Source: Fervidobacterium sp. (GTDB taxonomy: Bacteria; Thermotogota; Thermotogae; Thermotogales; Fervidobacteriaceae). From it: 64,000 bases of DNA. The DNA lies in the NCBI GenBank assembly GCA_026419195.1, contig JANZZV010000004.1, forward strand, positions 186,001 to 250,000, in the 5' to 3' direction. The translations under genes and the position numbers were made by a program. A model generated the notes under the pieces. That model saw only the letters and a list, made by a program, of their open reading frames with translations, was not told the origin of the DNA and did not search any database. Within the stretch, counting starts at the first letter, position 1. Each line of letters starts with the position of its first letter. This document shows positions 26,722-35,380 of this stretch, piece after piece.

Positions 26722-27358
26722 ATGGTTGTTTTACACTTTACTTATACTATCTCAATTCTTATCAGGTTCGATTATGTACTCTGTCATCTTGGCGAGGATA
26801 CGAGGTGTTGATCTAAGAAAGATTAGAGATGGTAATCCCGGCTCCAGTAATTTATGGAGAGTCGCAGGACTCAAATGGGGATTCACCGCACTCGCACTTG
26901 ATTACTTCAAAGGAGTGTTTCCCACAGCAATTTTTGCTTGGAAAGATTCAGTCAACGAGTTGAATTCCTGTATGATAGCTATCGCAGCACTCTTTGGTGT
27001 ACTTGGTCATGCATTTTCTCCGTTTCTGAAGTTTAAAGGAGGAAAAGCCATAGCAACTACATTCGGTGCTTGGTCTGTTCTAACCAAGTGGGAGGCCCCT
27101 ACCTTGCTTGGAGCTGTATTTACTATTTTTTCTATTATCAACAAGCTTAAAGGCAAGCAAAAAACAACCCCAGAAGAGGATGCATTAAGAGTTCTTGTTG
27201 GATTTTTAGTCCTTTTCATATACACGATGTGGAAAGTTTTAAGTGGTAGATTTGATTTATTAGTACTGTATCTCGGTAACCTCGCGATAATAGTCTTTAA
27301 ACACAAAACAGAAATGAAAAAATTTATAACTTTAAGGAGGCGAATTAATGAAAGTTAA
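26714..27358 (+). CDS. PlsY-like membrane acyltransferase
   Basis: The 214-aa integral membrane protein has PlsY-type motifs: GS near residue 15, RDGNPGSSNLWRVAG (motif 1), GHAFSPFLKFKGGKAIATTFG split by position (motif 2, about residues 98-118) and a weak motif 3 (LAIIVFKHKTE). PlsY transfers acyl groups from acyl-phosphate to glycerol-3-phosphate. Here motif 1 reads GNPGSSN rather than GSGNxGATN, and the gene sits between a lipid-type glycosyltransferase and a TPR protein, so it may be a paralogue acylating another acceptor. The ATG at 26714 overlaps the upstream stop; TTG 26711 is an in-frame alternative. Confidence 0.75.
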   Translation: MSEWLFYTLLILSQFLSGSIMYSVILARIRGVDLRKIRDGNPGSSNLWRVAGLKWGFTALALDYFKGVFPTAIFAWKDSVNELNSCMIAIAALFGVLGHAFSPFLKFKGGKAIATTFGAWSVLTKWEAPTLLGAVFTIFSIINKLKGKQKTTPEEDALRVLVGFLVLFIYTMWKVLSGRFDLLVLYLGNLAIIVFKHKTEMKKFITLRRRINES

Positions 27359-28112
27359 AAACCATCATTTAATGTCAATTTTTTTAGTAGCTCTGTCACT
27401 CTATTCCTCGGTGCTCTTGGCAAACCAAGAGATTTACAATGACTTTTATCAAAAGTTTTTAAATGCCCGAGCTTATCAAAATGCTGAGGAGATTTCAGCG
27501 TTGATAAAAAACTTAGAGAATATCTTAACGAAGATCAACAATCCTCACATCTACGATTTCAAAGTACTACTAGCTGAGTGTTATTTAGAATATGGAAATT
27601 TGTTTAAAACTGAAAAAGAAAGAAAATTCTACTTTGAGAAAGCACTTTCACTTTCTCAGGAAGTAATAAACATGCAACAAAACAGTGGAAAGGCTTACTA
27701 TATTGCCGCGATATCAACATCAAGACTTATTGAGTACGCTAATATTTTCCAAAAACTTTCACTTTTGAACAACTTTGATGATTACATGTCAAAAGCCATA
27801 AAGTATCTAAACGAAGATGTATATAAAGGTTTTGCTTACATGGGATTTGCTATCAGATATATGAATCCACCTTGGCCTTTTAACGACTATAACAAAAGTG
27901 ATGTATATTTCAAAGAAGCACAAAAATACATAGGTGACTACTCTGGCTTATACCTCAATTGGGGGTATTTATACTTAAAGACGAATAACAAGCAAAAAGC
28001 ATTGGAAATGTTCAAAAAAGTTGTGGCTATGGAAGCACATAAATTATTTCCCAAGGCACACGCTGAAAATGTTATAATAGCTAAAGAAGAAATTAAAAAA
28101 ATTGAAAGATGA
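27348..28112 (+). CDS. secreted TPR-repeat protein
   Basis: The 254-aa protein begins with a signal peptide (about residues 8-26, ending SSVLLANQE). The rest is helical with TPR-like pairs, clearest at residues 200-235 (YLNWGYLYLKTNNKQKALEM). It has some resemblance to TRAP-transporter-associated TatT-like proteins, but no catalytic residues are visible. The ATG at 27348 follows GGAGGCG and overlaps the PlsY-like gene by 11 bp. It could be a periplasmic scaffold for the neighbouring lipid-modifying enzymes. Confidence 0.7.
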   Translation: MKVKNHHLMSIFLVALSLYSSVLLANQEIYNDFYQKFLNARAYQNAEEISALIKNLENILTKINNPHIYDFKVLLAECYLEYGNLFKTEKERKFYFEKALSLSQEVINMQQNSGKAYYIAAISTSRLIEYANIFQKLSLLNNFDDYMSKAIKYLNEDVYKGFAYMGFAIRYMNPPWPFNDYNKSDVYFKEAQKYIGDYSGLYLNWGYLYLKTNNKQKALEMFKKVVAMEAHKLFPKAHAENVIIAKEEIKKIER

Positions 28113-28137
28113 TTAAATAAAACGTTTCGGGGGGATT

Positions 28138-28686
28138 TTGATGAGAGCAGTATTTTGGGTGGTGGTAATACTTTGGTGGAGCATAGACTTTTACGTTCTC
28201 GTGCTTAAAAAGAACGGGTACCATAAAATTCTTGAAAGAAAAAGTAAGTTTATAATAACATTTCTGATTTTTCTTGGTATTATTTTAGCACTTATTCCTT
28301 CAGATTTTAGGGAAAGCTGGAAGACAAGAGAATTCGGAATTTTTCAAGTCATTGGTACTATAATCCTTGCAATAGGTGTTGTAATACGTTTCTTATCTAT
28401 CATGACGCTTGGTAGACATTTTACACCAGATATAGGCATTGTCGAAGATAAGAAACTTGTGACAAATGGGTTATACAGTAAAATACGACATCCAAGTTAC
28501 ACAGGTGAAATAGTGGCTTTCCTGGGTCTTGCATTAGTTTTTCAACATATTCCGTCTTCGATTTTTGTCTTTGTATTTCCCGCTATCGCATTTGTTTATC
28601 GGGCATTTTTGGAGGAAAAGAAACTCATAGAAGAGTTCGGAGAGGAATATCTACAGTATAGGAAGAGAACAAGAATGTTTATTTAA
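28138..28686 (+). CDS. ICMT-like membrane methyltransferase
   Basis: The 182-aa protein has four or five transmembrane helices and the C-terminal signature of the isoprenylcysteine carboxyl methyltransferase/phospholipid methyltransferase group: GLYSKIRHPSYTGEIVAFLG, then EEKKLIEEFGEEYLQYRKRT. It uses SAM to methylate a lipid-linked carboxyl, amine or similar group; bacterial members have varied substrates. The start is TTG 28138 or ATG 28141 behind CGGGGGGA. It is 25 bp after the TPR gene and 13 bp before the Rieske oxygenase gene. Confidence 0.85.
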   Translation: MMRAVFWVVVILWWSIDFYVLVLKKNGYHKILERKSKFIITFLIFLGIILALIPSDFRESWKTREFGIFQVIGTIILAIGVVIRFLSIMTLGRHFTPDIGIVEDKKLVTNGLYSKIRHPSYTGEIVAFLGLALVFQHIPSSIFVFVFPAIAFVYRAFLEEKKLIEEFGEEYLQYRKRTRMFI

Positions 28687-28699
28687 GGGGGTATATCAA

Positions 28700-29677
28700 G
28701 TGATAAAAAACCAGTGGTATGTAGTTTTATCATCAAAACAAGTTAAAAAGGGGAAATTGATTGGTATTACTCGTTTTGGTGAAAAAATGGCACTTTGGAG
28801 AGATTTTAACGGAAAAGTCCATTGCATTTCGGATATATGTTGCCATAGGGGGGCTTCTATATCCCACGGAAGACTCATTAATAATGGAGAAAGAATCATG
28901 TGCCCATTCCATGGTTTTGAGTATGACCCAACAGGACGTGTGAAAATAATCCCTGCAAACGGTAGAATTGCACCAGTTCCGGAAAATTTCAAAGTTCGTA
29001 GCTATAAAACATACGAACATGCAAACTTTATCTGGCTATGGTATGGTGATGAGGAACCAAAAACTGATCCGAAGTTTTTTGATGATATAACAGACGATTT
29101 GTCATACTATGAGTTTTGGGAAACGTGGAATGTACATTATTCAAGAGCAATTGAAAACCAACTTGATCCTGTACACGTTCCTTTTGTACATTACAATACC
29201 ATAGGGAGGGGCAATAGAACAGTTGTTGATGGTCCTCTTGTCAAATGGATTGATGACACTTTGTTTTACTTTTACGTATTCAACAGAGTAGACGATGGAA
29301 CACCGGCAAAGAAAGCCGAAGAAATTAGCGTCAATGAAAAGAGCAAAGTGTATCTCGAATTTAAATTTCCAAACGTATGGCAAAATCACATCGATGAAAG
29401 AATAAGAATTATCGCTGCATTTGCACCTGTAGATGAACAACACACAACTATATACCTGAGATTTTATGTAGGTCTTACAAAAATAAGACTAATCGACAAA
29501 ATAATTGCATTTTTGGGAACGCCTTTCAACAAGAAGGTCTTACACCAAGACAAAAGAGTCGTTGAAACCCAGGTTCCGAAGAAAAGTGAACTAAAAATGG
29601 GAGAAAATCTCATACCGGGTGACGCACCCATATTAGAATACAGAAAAAAGAGAGAGAAATTGAAAAATAAATTCTAA
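28700..29677 (+). CDS. Rieske non-heme iron oxygenase, alpha-subunit type
   Basis: The 325-aa protein has an N-terminal Rieske [2Fe-2S] domain with both ligand pairs (Cys47-x-His49 in CCHRGASISHG; Cys68-x2-His71 in CPFHGFEYD). The catalytic domain has the mononuclear iron site ENQLDPVHVPFVH (bridging Asp156, ligands His159 and His164) and a C-terminal QDKRVVETQ carrying the probable carboxylate ligand. All key residues are present, so it should be an active oxygenase or demethylase needing O2 and electrons from a separate reductase, which is not nearby. An O2-dependent enzyme is unexpected in this lineage. The GTG start follows AAGGGGG. Confidence 0.9.
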   Translation: MIKNQWYVVLSSKQVKKGKLIGITRFGEKMALWRDFNGKVHCISDICCHRGASISHGRLINNGERIMCPFHGFEYDPTGRVKIIPANGRIAPVPENFKVRSYKTYEHANFIWLWYGDEEPKTDPKFFDDITDDLSYYEFWETWNVHYSRAIENQLDPVHVPFVHYNTIGRGNRTVVDGPLVKWIDDTLFYFYVFNRVDDGTPAKKAEEISVNEKSKVYLEFKFPNVWQNHIDERIRIIAAFAPVDEQHTTIYLRFYVGLTKIRLIDKIIAFLGTPFNKKVLHQDKRVVETQVPKKSELKMGENLIPGDAPILEYRKKREKLKNKF

Positions 29678-29700
29678 GAAAATCAGAATCAAATTTCTCA

Positions 29701-29730
29701 TACCCTCCACATCCTATGGAGGGTATTTTA
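29701..29730 (+). terminator. Rho-independent terminator ending the glycosyltransferase-Rieske cluster
   Basis: TACCCTCCA (29701-29709), loop CATCCTA and TGGAGGGTA (29717-29725), then TTTTA. Confidence 0.8.
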
Positions 29731-29785
29731 TTTAAATTATAAATATAAAGTAATATATTATCAATTTGTGTCTCTGAATCTTTAC

Positions 29786-29842
29786 TTGACTTTTTCAAAG
29801 CGATGTGATATTGTTATGGTGTTCTACATATATATAACAATA
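29786..29842 (+). promoter_or_regulatory. promoter and candidate operator of the YtrA-type operon
   Basis: TTGACT (29786-29791), a 17-bp spacer and TATTGT (29809-29814) with TGA ahead of it. A 9-bp inverted repeat, TATTGTTAT (29809-29817) and ATAACAATA (29834-29842), overlaps the -10 box and the start point. It is a candidate site for the GntR/YtrA-type regulator encoded at 30887, which would then be autoregulatory. Confidence 0.6.
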
Positions 29843-29924
29843 TAGAAATAAAACAGTATCAAGGAATGTGTGATGGACGAAAGCTGCTACACAATGGAAG
29901 AGATTATTTGAAGGAGAGGATAGC

Positions 29925-30890
29925 ATGAGTAATGATGTGAAGGAAAAGGCGTTTGTTGTAGTGATCTTAATTACATCATGCTTAGCCTTAGGACTCGTTG
30001 GGATTTTTGTTTCGTATGTTCCGATTAAAGTTGTTGCGAGTTTCGGTGCGATAGTATGTATTGGATTTTTGTTAAAGCATTACACAAAAAGTATGTTGGG
30101 TTTTATTGTATTAGCTATTTTAATCTTTTTGATCCCCGTTGCAGGAGTTACATTGATTGAGCAACTGATAAAGAATGGAAAAACCAACTTTATTACAGAA
30201 TTTATCGAAAGTATCGCAAAAGATTGGAAATTCCCAACTAGAGGTATGTACTATAAATTCGATGATGAAATGGCAGCTTCAAGAGACTTGAAAATAGATG
30301 TTAAAGGCGAAGTCATTATCTCGTTTGTCAATGGAACAAAAGTAAAATATCCAAAAGTCCTTTCTGTTAAAAAAATTGGAGATGCTGCGGAAATTTACGG
30401 AGGCGATAAGAAATCAACGTATGTTTTCGAAATTGGAAATAGAAATGTTGAACGGCTTCAAATAAATGGGGTGCATCTGAGAGCTCTTGGAAAAATAAGC
30501 GCCTTAAGTTTATTGTTTTCTGCCGTTTCCGTAGAAATGAATGGGGAATTTGTTGCAAAAGAAATAGATGTGGATGGCACAAATATTGAATTTGAAGGAA
30601 AGTTTTCATCAAAAAAACTCTCCTTAGATAGTGTGGGGATGAAATTGAAAGGTTCATGTCATGCAGATGATGTTAAAATCAGTGGTGTTGGTATAGGATT
30701 GAATTTGAGGGTTTCAGATTGCACCAGTTTTGACATCTCTGGCACGGCAGTAAATGGTATTCTTGTTTACTTAGGAGAAAGGGACTTCAAACTAAATGTT
30801 GAAGGTGTCGGAGGTGTTCTTGAATTCAAGAATCTATCAAAAAATTCTGTTGATGTTCAAAGCAATGGCGTCAAGGTAGTGAGAAAATGA
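29925..30890 (+). CDS. membrane protein with C-terminal beta-repeat domain
   Basis: I do not recognise a named family. The 321-aa product has three N-terminal transmembrane segments (about residues 8-30, 33-50, 53-78). A soluble domain from about residue 110 alternates short hydrophobic strands and glycines, reminiscent of DUF4097/LiaF-type beta-helical adhesin-like domains often found in envelope-stress operons. It is the first gene of the operon with the GntR regulator and ABC exporter and overlaps the regulator gene by 4 bp. Confidence 0.6.
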   Translation: MSNDVKEKAFVVVILITSCLALGLVGIFVSYVPIKVVASFGAIVCIGFLLKHYTKSMLGFIVLAILIFLIPVAGVTLIEQLIKNGKTNFITEFIESIAKDWKFPTRGMYYKFDDEMAASRDLKIDVKGEVIISFVNGTKVKYPKVLSVKKIGDAAEIYGGDKKSTYVFEIGNRNVERLQINGVHLRALGKISALSLLFSAVSVEMNGEFVAKEIDVDGTNIEFEGKFSSKKLSLDSVGMKLKGSCHADDVKISGVGIGLNLRVSDCTSFDISGTAVNGILVYLGERDFKLNVEGVGGVLEFKNLSKNSVDVQSNGVKVVRK

Positions 30891-31279
30891 TAGAGAAGAT
30901 ACCTGATAACATGTTTTGTAACAACTTTAAGAAAGTTGATAAACACAGTGGGGTACCTGCGTATCTTCAGATAGTTAATCAGATAAAAACAAAAATAATG
31001 ACAGGTCAGTTGAGTAAAGGTATGCAATTACCACCTGTAAGAGAACTTCAAAATATATTTGATGTAAATGTAAATACTATTCTTAAAGCACTCGAAAGGC
31101 TTAAGTTTGAAGGGATTGTTGAAGCAAGACAAGGTATTGGATACTTTATTTCGGAGAACATACCTGTTCAGGAAATGGTGATTGAGAGTATTAAAAAGCT
31201 TGTTAGATCCTTAAAAGACAAAAATATAGATCTTTATACAACAATAGCACTTATTGAGGAGGTGTGGCGAAATGAGTAA
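30887..31279 (+). CDS. GntR-family transcriptional regulator, YtrA subfamily
   Basis: The 130-aa protein has an N-terminal winged helix (about residues 22-90: PAYLQIVNQIKTKIMTGQL, LPPVRELQNIFDVN, ALERLKFEGIVEARQGIGYF) and only a short C-terminal helical tail, the hallmark of YtrA-type regulators that control a neighbouring ABC transporter. It is embedded between its putative targets and probably binds the inverted repeat at 29809-29842. The ATG overlaps the preceding stop (ATGA). Confidence 0.92.
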   Translation: MIEKIPDNMFCNNFKKVDKHSGVPAYLQIVNQIKTKIMTGQLSKGMQLPPVRELQNIFDVNVNTILKALERLKFEGIVEARQGIGYFISENIPVQEMVIESIKKLVRSLKDKNIDLYTTIALIEEVWRNE

Positions 31280-31859
31280 CATTCTTTCTATCATACAGGA
31301 TCATTTTGGATTTTTTGACGCTTATTTAAGAAAGCAGTTTGTGGAGAAAATTAGAACCATAATTTTTTTCATCGTTCTTATGCTCTTCCCAGATAAGAAT
31401 GTTAAAATGTTCTGTTTGTTTTTCATCATGCTTTTTTCAATTATAAGTGACATAAGACATAACAGAATAGAATTAATGATATTCTTACCTTTCACAAGAA
31501 AGATGGTGTATTGGTATGAATTTGGATTTATGACTCTTTTGGTGCTATTAACTACATTTGCAGGTTTGCCATTTTACAGAGACTTCTCTTCTGTTTTAAC
31601 TAATTTACTAAGTAGTATGATATATCTATCTGGTTATTACGGTGCAATAATTTCTCTGACTATGCTTAGAATTGATGGAATTGCTGCTGCTTTTTTGTTC
31701 TTGATAATTGATTCAATCTTGTCATCTTGGGACTCGTATACAAATGTTTTCAGATCAATTAGTCCATCTAGTCAAGGAAATACAGTAAGTTCTTTGATAT
31801 TTTCCTTAGGCTTACTCTTGATAGGGTATTTAACTTTTGAAAAAGGGGGTAGAAAATGA
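31272..31859 (+). CDS. ABC exporter membrane subunit (putative)
   Basis: The 195-aa protein has about five to six hydrophobic segments and lies between a YtrA-type regulator and an ABC ATPase, overlapping both by 8 and 4 bp. There is no strong family signature, but size and context fit a small ABC-2-type permease. The ATG at 31272 follows GAGGAGGTG; an upstream in-frame start at 31254 lies inside the ribosome site. Confidence 0.7.
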   Translation: MSNILSIIQDHFGFFDAYLRKQFVEKIRTIIFFIVLMLFPDKNVKMFCLFFIMLFSIISDIRHNRIELMIFLPFTRKMVYWYEFGFMTLLVLLTTFAGLPFYRDFSSVLTNLLSSMIYLSGYYGAIISLTMLRIDGIAAAFLFLIIDSILSSWDSYTNVFRSISPSSQGNTVSSLIFSLGLLLIGYLTFEKGGRK

Positions 31860-32698
31860 TGGATACGAATTATATAATTGAAGAAGACGAAAATGTACTT
31901 GAGGTTCGAAACCTTTCGAAAAGGTTTACAAACAAACAAGTGTTAAGCGATATATCTTTCTGTGTGAGAAAGGGAAGCATATTTGCGCTAATAGGACCAA
32001 ACGGTGCTGGAAAAACAACAACAATAAAGTGTATACTCGATGTAATTTCAAAAGACAGTGGGGAAGTTGTTATATTTGGTGAGCACTTTAAACCGTATGT
32101 AAAAAAAGAAATAGCCGTTGTCTCCGAAGATAGAAGGGTCCTTAGAAATTTTACAGCGAATGATTATGAAAAGTTATGGGCTTCACTTTACAAAAATTGG
32201 AATAAACGAACTTTCGACGTACTGATGAGTAGATACAGTTTTAACTTAGCTCAAAAAGTTGACGAATATTCAATAGGTATGAAAACACTATTTTTTGTAA
32301 TCTTGGCAATATCTTCTGGTTCAAGCTTACTAATTTTAGACGAACCTACACAACATTTGGATCCAACCATTCGATTTGAAATCATGGATTTAATTAAAAA
32401 TGCTGCTAAGGAAGGTAGAACAATCCTTGTATCTTCACATGAAATATTTGAGCTTGAAGAGTACGCAACAGATTTTGCTATTATAAAATCGGGTGTGGTA
32501 ATTTATACAGATTCTCTAGACGAAGCAAAGGAAAAACACAGAGTTATAGGTAGAGGTGAAAATTTTATGGCTGGGGAGATCATAGGCTTATTAGGCGACG
32601 AACTACTTGTAAGATTGAATGAGAATACTATAAACGTTGGAAGATATCCTAAGTTTAACGATATAGTGGTTGGTTATTTGAACTCAAAAGTTTTGTAA
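31856..32698 (+). CDS. ABC exporter ATP-binding subunit, YtrB-like
   Basis: The 280-aa ATPase has Walker A GPNGAGKTT (residues 47-55), Walker B LLILDEPT and the H-loop His in VSSHEIFELEE. The signature loop reads YSIGMKT instead of LSGGQ, a variant common in YtrB/YhcH-type exporters. With the 31272-31859 membrane protein it would form a transporter regulated by the adjacent GntR protein. The substrate is unknown; envelope-active compounds are usual for this class. Confidence 0.9.
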   Translation: MMDTNYIIEEDENVLEVRNLSKRFTNKQVLSDISFCVRKGSIFALIGPNGAGKTTTIKCILDVISKDSGEVVIFGEHFKPYVKKEIAVVSEDRRVLRNFTANDYEKLWASLYKNWNKRTFDVLMSRYSFNLAQKVDEYSIGMKTLFFVILAISSGSSLLILDEPTQHLDPTIRFEIMDLIKNAAKEGRTILVSSHEIFELEEYATDFAIIKSGVVIYTDSLDEAKEKHRVIGRGENFMAGEIIGLLGDELLVRLNENTINVGRYPKFNDIVVGYLNSKVL

Positions 32699-32731
32699 TA
32701 GCTTTCCAAAAATCAAAGGAGGAGATATTCC

Positions 32732-35356
32732 ATGAAAAGGGTGACTATAGTTATTTTTTTACTAGCAATTTTCTCCATAGTCCAAGCCGGCGTACTTCAT
32801 TTTGAGCATGCGGATATCGTTTATCCTGAAGGGTATCTTGACATTGCGGTGAAGATTGGAAACATATTTGAAAGCGTCAGATCGGATGTTATAAATCTTA
32901 TTGGATACGATCCTGGAAGGATCACAATAATACTTCAAGACAAAGGAACAATTAGCAATGGATATACACAGGTTTTGTTGCACAAGAGTATAGTTCTATA
33001 CGTATGGCCACCAGAAGGTTACACATATTTTCATCTACCTTTGGAAGATTGGTATACTTATTTGATTATTCATGAATTCACACATATGTGTCATCTCTCC
33101 TATCAAGACGAACTAGCGAAATTTATAAGCTTGATAACAGGACTTCCATACTTACCTCAACTTAGTAGCCCATTTATCGAAGGAACAACAGTTTTTGCAG
33201 AAAGCTCGTTTTCACTGTCCTCCGGAAGACTCAACAATCCATTTTTCTCTAATGGTTTGTACTACTATTCTTTACCAAATTTTCCCTCCTTCAGTTACAA
33301 GGAAATTGTTCCGTATGATGATTACCGTGGTGGATTGTTGTACTACAACTTCACAGCAGGGTTTTATAAATACCTTGTGGACACATACGGTCTTGAGAAG
33401 ATGAAAAAATTTATTGCAAAGACATCAGAAACCGTCCCATTGATATTAAACCCTGATAAAGAGGTCGTGGACCCATATGAGTTTGCATTTGGCAAAAAAT
33501 TTGATGAACTTTACACAGATTGGATTATGTATTTAACTAAACTTGATTACTCACAAGGTAAACTAATCTATCAATTGAGAAATTCATACATAATGCGAGT
33601 AGATTCAGTCGGAAGAGACCTTTCCATACTAAGGCAATCATTCGGCGCTGCGACATCCTATGTAGGCTCATTTGAAAATGGAGTCTTATTCATCGATGAT
33701 TTGAATTTAAAAGTTGTAAAAGATTTACCGTTGAATGCAAACGATGTGAGGTACGATGGTGGGAAAATATACGCCCTTGTTCCTTCACTATCATTTGACA
33801 AATACGAAAACAAGATTTGGGACGTAACAAGAAACAAACTTGTTGCCTCAGGGTACATAACATCTTTCGGCGTCAAAAATGGTCAGATTTACGTAAGTTA
33901 TTACGATACGAAGAAATTGAAATCAAAAATCAAACAAATTAATGGTGAGTTTGAGTACACCTTCGACGGTTATATCAGAGCGATGGATGTTTCCAACGAT
34001 TATATAGTATTCTTGACGATTGATAACAAAATTGTAGTTCTAGATAAAAATGCCAATGAGGTAGCTTTTATAAAAGATAGGAATATGAAAGGTCCGTTTG
34101 TAAAGATTGATGGCAAACGTATACTCTTCTCAAGAGTAGAAGGAAATTATGTAATACCATATTATTACAATTTAGATAACAACAAATTCTACAAACTTGC
34201 AAGCAAAACCTTACTTTCGGACTTCACCATACACAAGGATGAGCTATACTATGTCAGTTATGTGCCCTACGGAAAGACAGGCGGTATGGGAATTTATAAG
34301 CAAAAAATAGAACTGGAAGAATTAGATAAACTGCCAAACGAATCCCCTATTTCAAATATATCAATAAAACAACACAATTATGAAAAAGGTGATGAGTTAG
34401 CCTTTAGATTTGGAACATTTTTGAGACCAGTTACTTGGGCTCCAATGTATACTTCTCAAGTCCAGGAAAATGAGAGTATCATACATAACCTGTATATAAT
34501 CTTTACTTTTTCGAACGTTGAGAATGATACATTTGTTGCACTAACTCCCATACTTGATGTTTATCAAAGCACACCAAATTCTTTCGATTTTACCATACTT
34601 GGTTTTAGGCAGTTTGTAGGTTTTGTTACGCTAAAAGACTTTTGGGGTCTTTCAGCAAGCTACATATATCCAACTAATGATTATAGTTTATTAGGAGAAT
34701 TAACTTTAGGTAGTTTTGACATCTCACCTAGCACATCAGTATATCTGCGCAGTGGTATTAATTTTAAGTCAAGCAAAGATTACACACTTGATAATGTCTT
34801 CAGCTTAATAGGTGGTTTAGACGTACCTTACATAGATTCAAAAACGGTCAGCTTTGGCATTTTAACATTTACAAACCTTTTCTCAAGACCAGTAAGAATT
34901 GCAAACTGGATTGTTTCTTCAAATGACAAATTTGATCAGCTTTTGACTCCGAATAGTTTTTATACACAAAACTCACTACTGTTTGCACTAAACAACGACA
35001 CAAGTTTCTTAGCTCTTACAACAACAAAATTATCAGATCTATCAAAAACTCAATACGATGTTTCCTTAGCACTGACTTTATTCAAAGATTCTGCTGAATT
35101 ATTTGGTGGTCAAGTACTGTTGAAAAACTCTGGCGTTACACTTGGTCTTGCTAACCCAGGTAACATTCATGGTTTTTATTCACAGTTTTTCATAGAAACG
35201 TATCTTGGTAGCTTCAAATTGTATCCAAGCATTGGTGTGTTTTTGCAAATGATGGATTTGTATGGATTTCAACCACCTAATTTTAACGGAATAATTTATT
35301 TTGGTATAGGTTCATCTCCTCACTTAATTAATATTGTAAGTGGTATACCATTCTAA
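32732..35356 (+). CDS. surface metalloprotease fused to a beta-propeller-like and barrel-like region
   Basis: The 874-aa protein has a signal peptide (1-19). A gluzincin-type peptidase domain follows, with HEFTH (His114, Glu115, His118) and a likely third ligand Glu150 in FIEGTTVFAE. A central region (about 270-540) is made of repeated beta-strand units with G/N-rich turns, like a beta-propeller. The C-terminal 300 residues are rich in aromatic alternating strands and end IVSGIPF, an outer-membrane-barrel terminus. It would be a zinc protease displayed on the outer envelope. The ATG follows AAAGGAGGAG, 33 bp after the ABC ATPase, so it is probably in the same operon. Confidence 0.75.
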   Translation: MKRVTIVIFLLAIFSIVQAGVLHFEHADIVYPEGYLDIAVKIGNIFESVRSDVINLIGYDPGRITIILQDKGTISNGYTQVLLHKSIVLYVWPPEGYTYFHLPLEDWYTYLIIHEFTHMCHLSYQDELAKFISLITGLPYLPQLSSPFIEGTTVFAESSFSLSSGRLNNPFFSNGLYYYSLPNFPSFSYKEIVPYDDYRGGLLYYNFTAGFYKYLVDTYGLEKMKKFIAKTSETVPLILNPDKEVVDPYEFAFGKKFDELYTDWIMYLTKLDYSQGKLIYQLRNSYIMRVDSVGRDLSILRQSFGAATSYVGSFENGVLFIDDLNLKVVKDLPLNANDVRYDGGKIYALVPSLSFDKYENKIWDVTRNKLVASGYITSFGVKNGQIYVSYYDTKKLKSKIKQINGEFEYTFDGYIRAMDVSNDYIVFLTIDNKIVVLDKNANEVAFIKDRNMKGPFVKIDGKRILFSRVEGNYVIPYYYNLDNNKFYKLASKTLLSDFTIHKDELYYVSYVPYGKTGGMGIYKQKIELEELDKLPNESPISNISIKQHNYEKGDELAFRFGTFLRPVTWAPMYTSQVQENESIIHNLYIIFTFSNVENDTFVALTPILDVYQSTPNSFDFTILGFRQFVGFVTLKDFWGLSASYIYPTNDYSLLGELTLGSFDISPSTSVYLRSGINFKSSKDYTLDNVFSLIGGLDVPYIDSKTVSFGILTFTNLFSRPVRIANWIVSSNDKFDQLLTPNSFYTQNSLLFALNNDTSFLALTTTKLSDLSKTQYDVSLALTLFKDSAELFGGQVLLKNSGVTLGLANPGNIHGFYSQFFIETYLGSFKLYPSIGVFLQMMDLYGFQPPNFNGIIYFGIGSSPHLINIVSGIPF

Positions 35357-35380
35357 TATACCGAAAAAGGGGGGATTACA

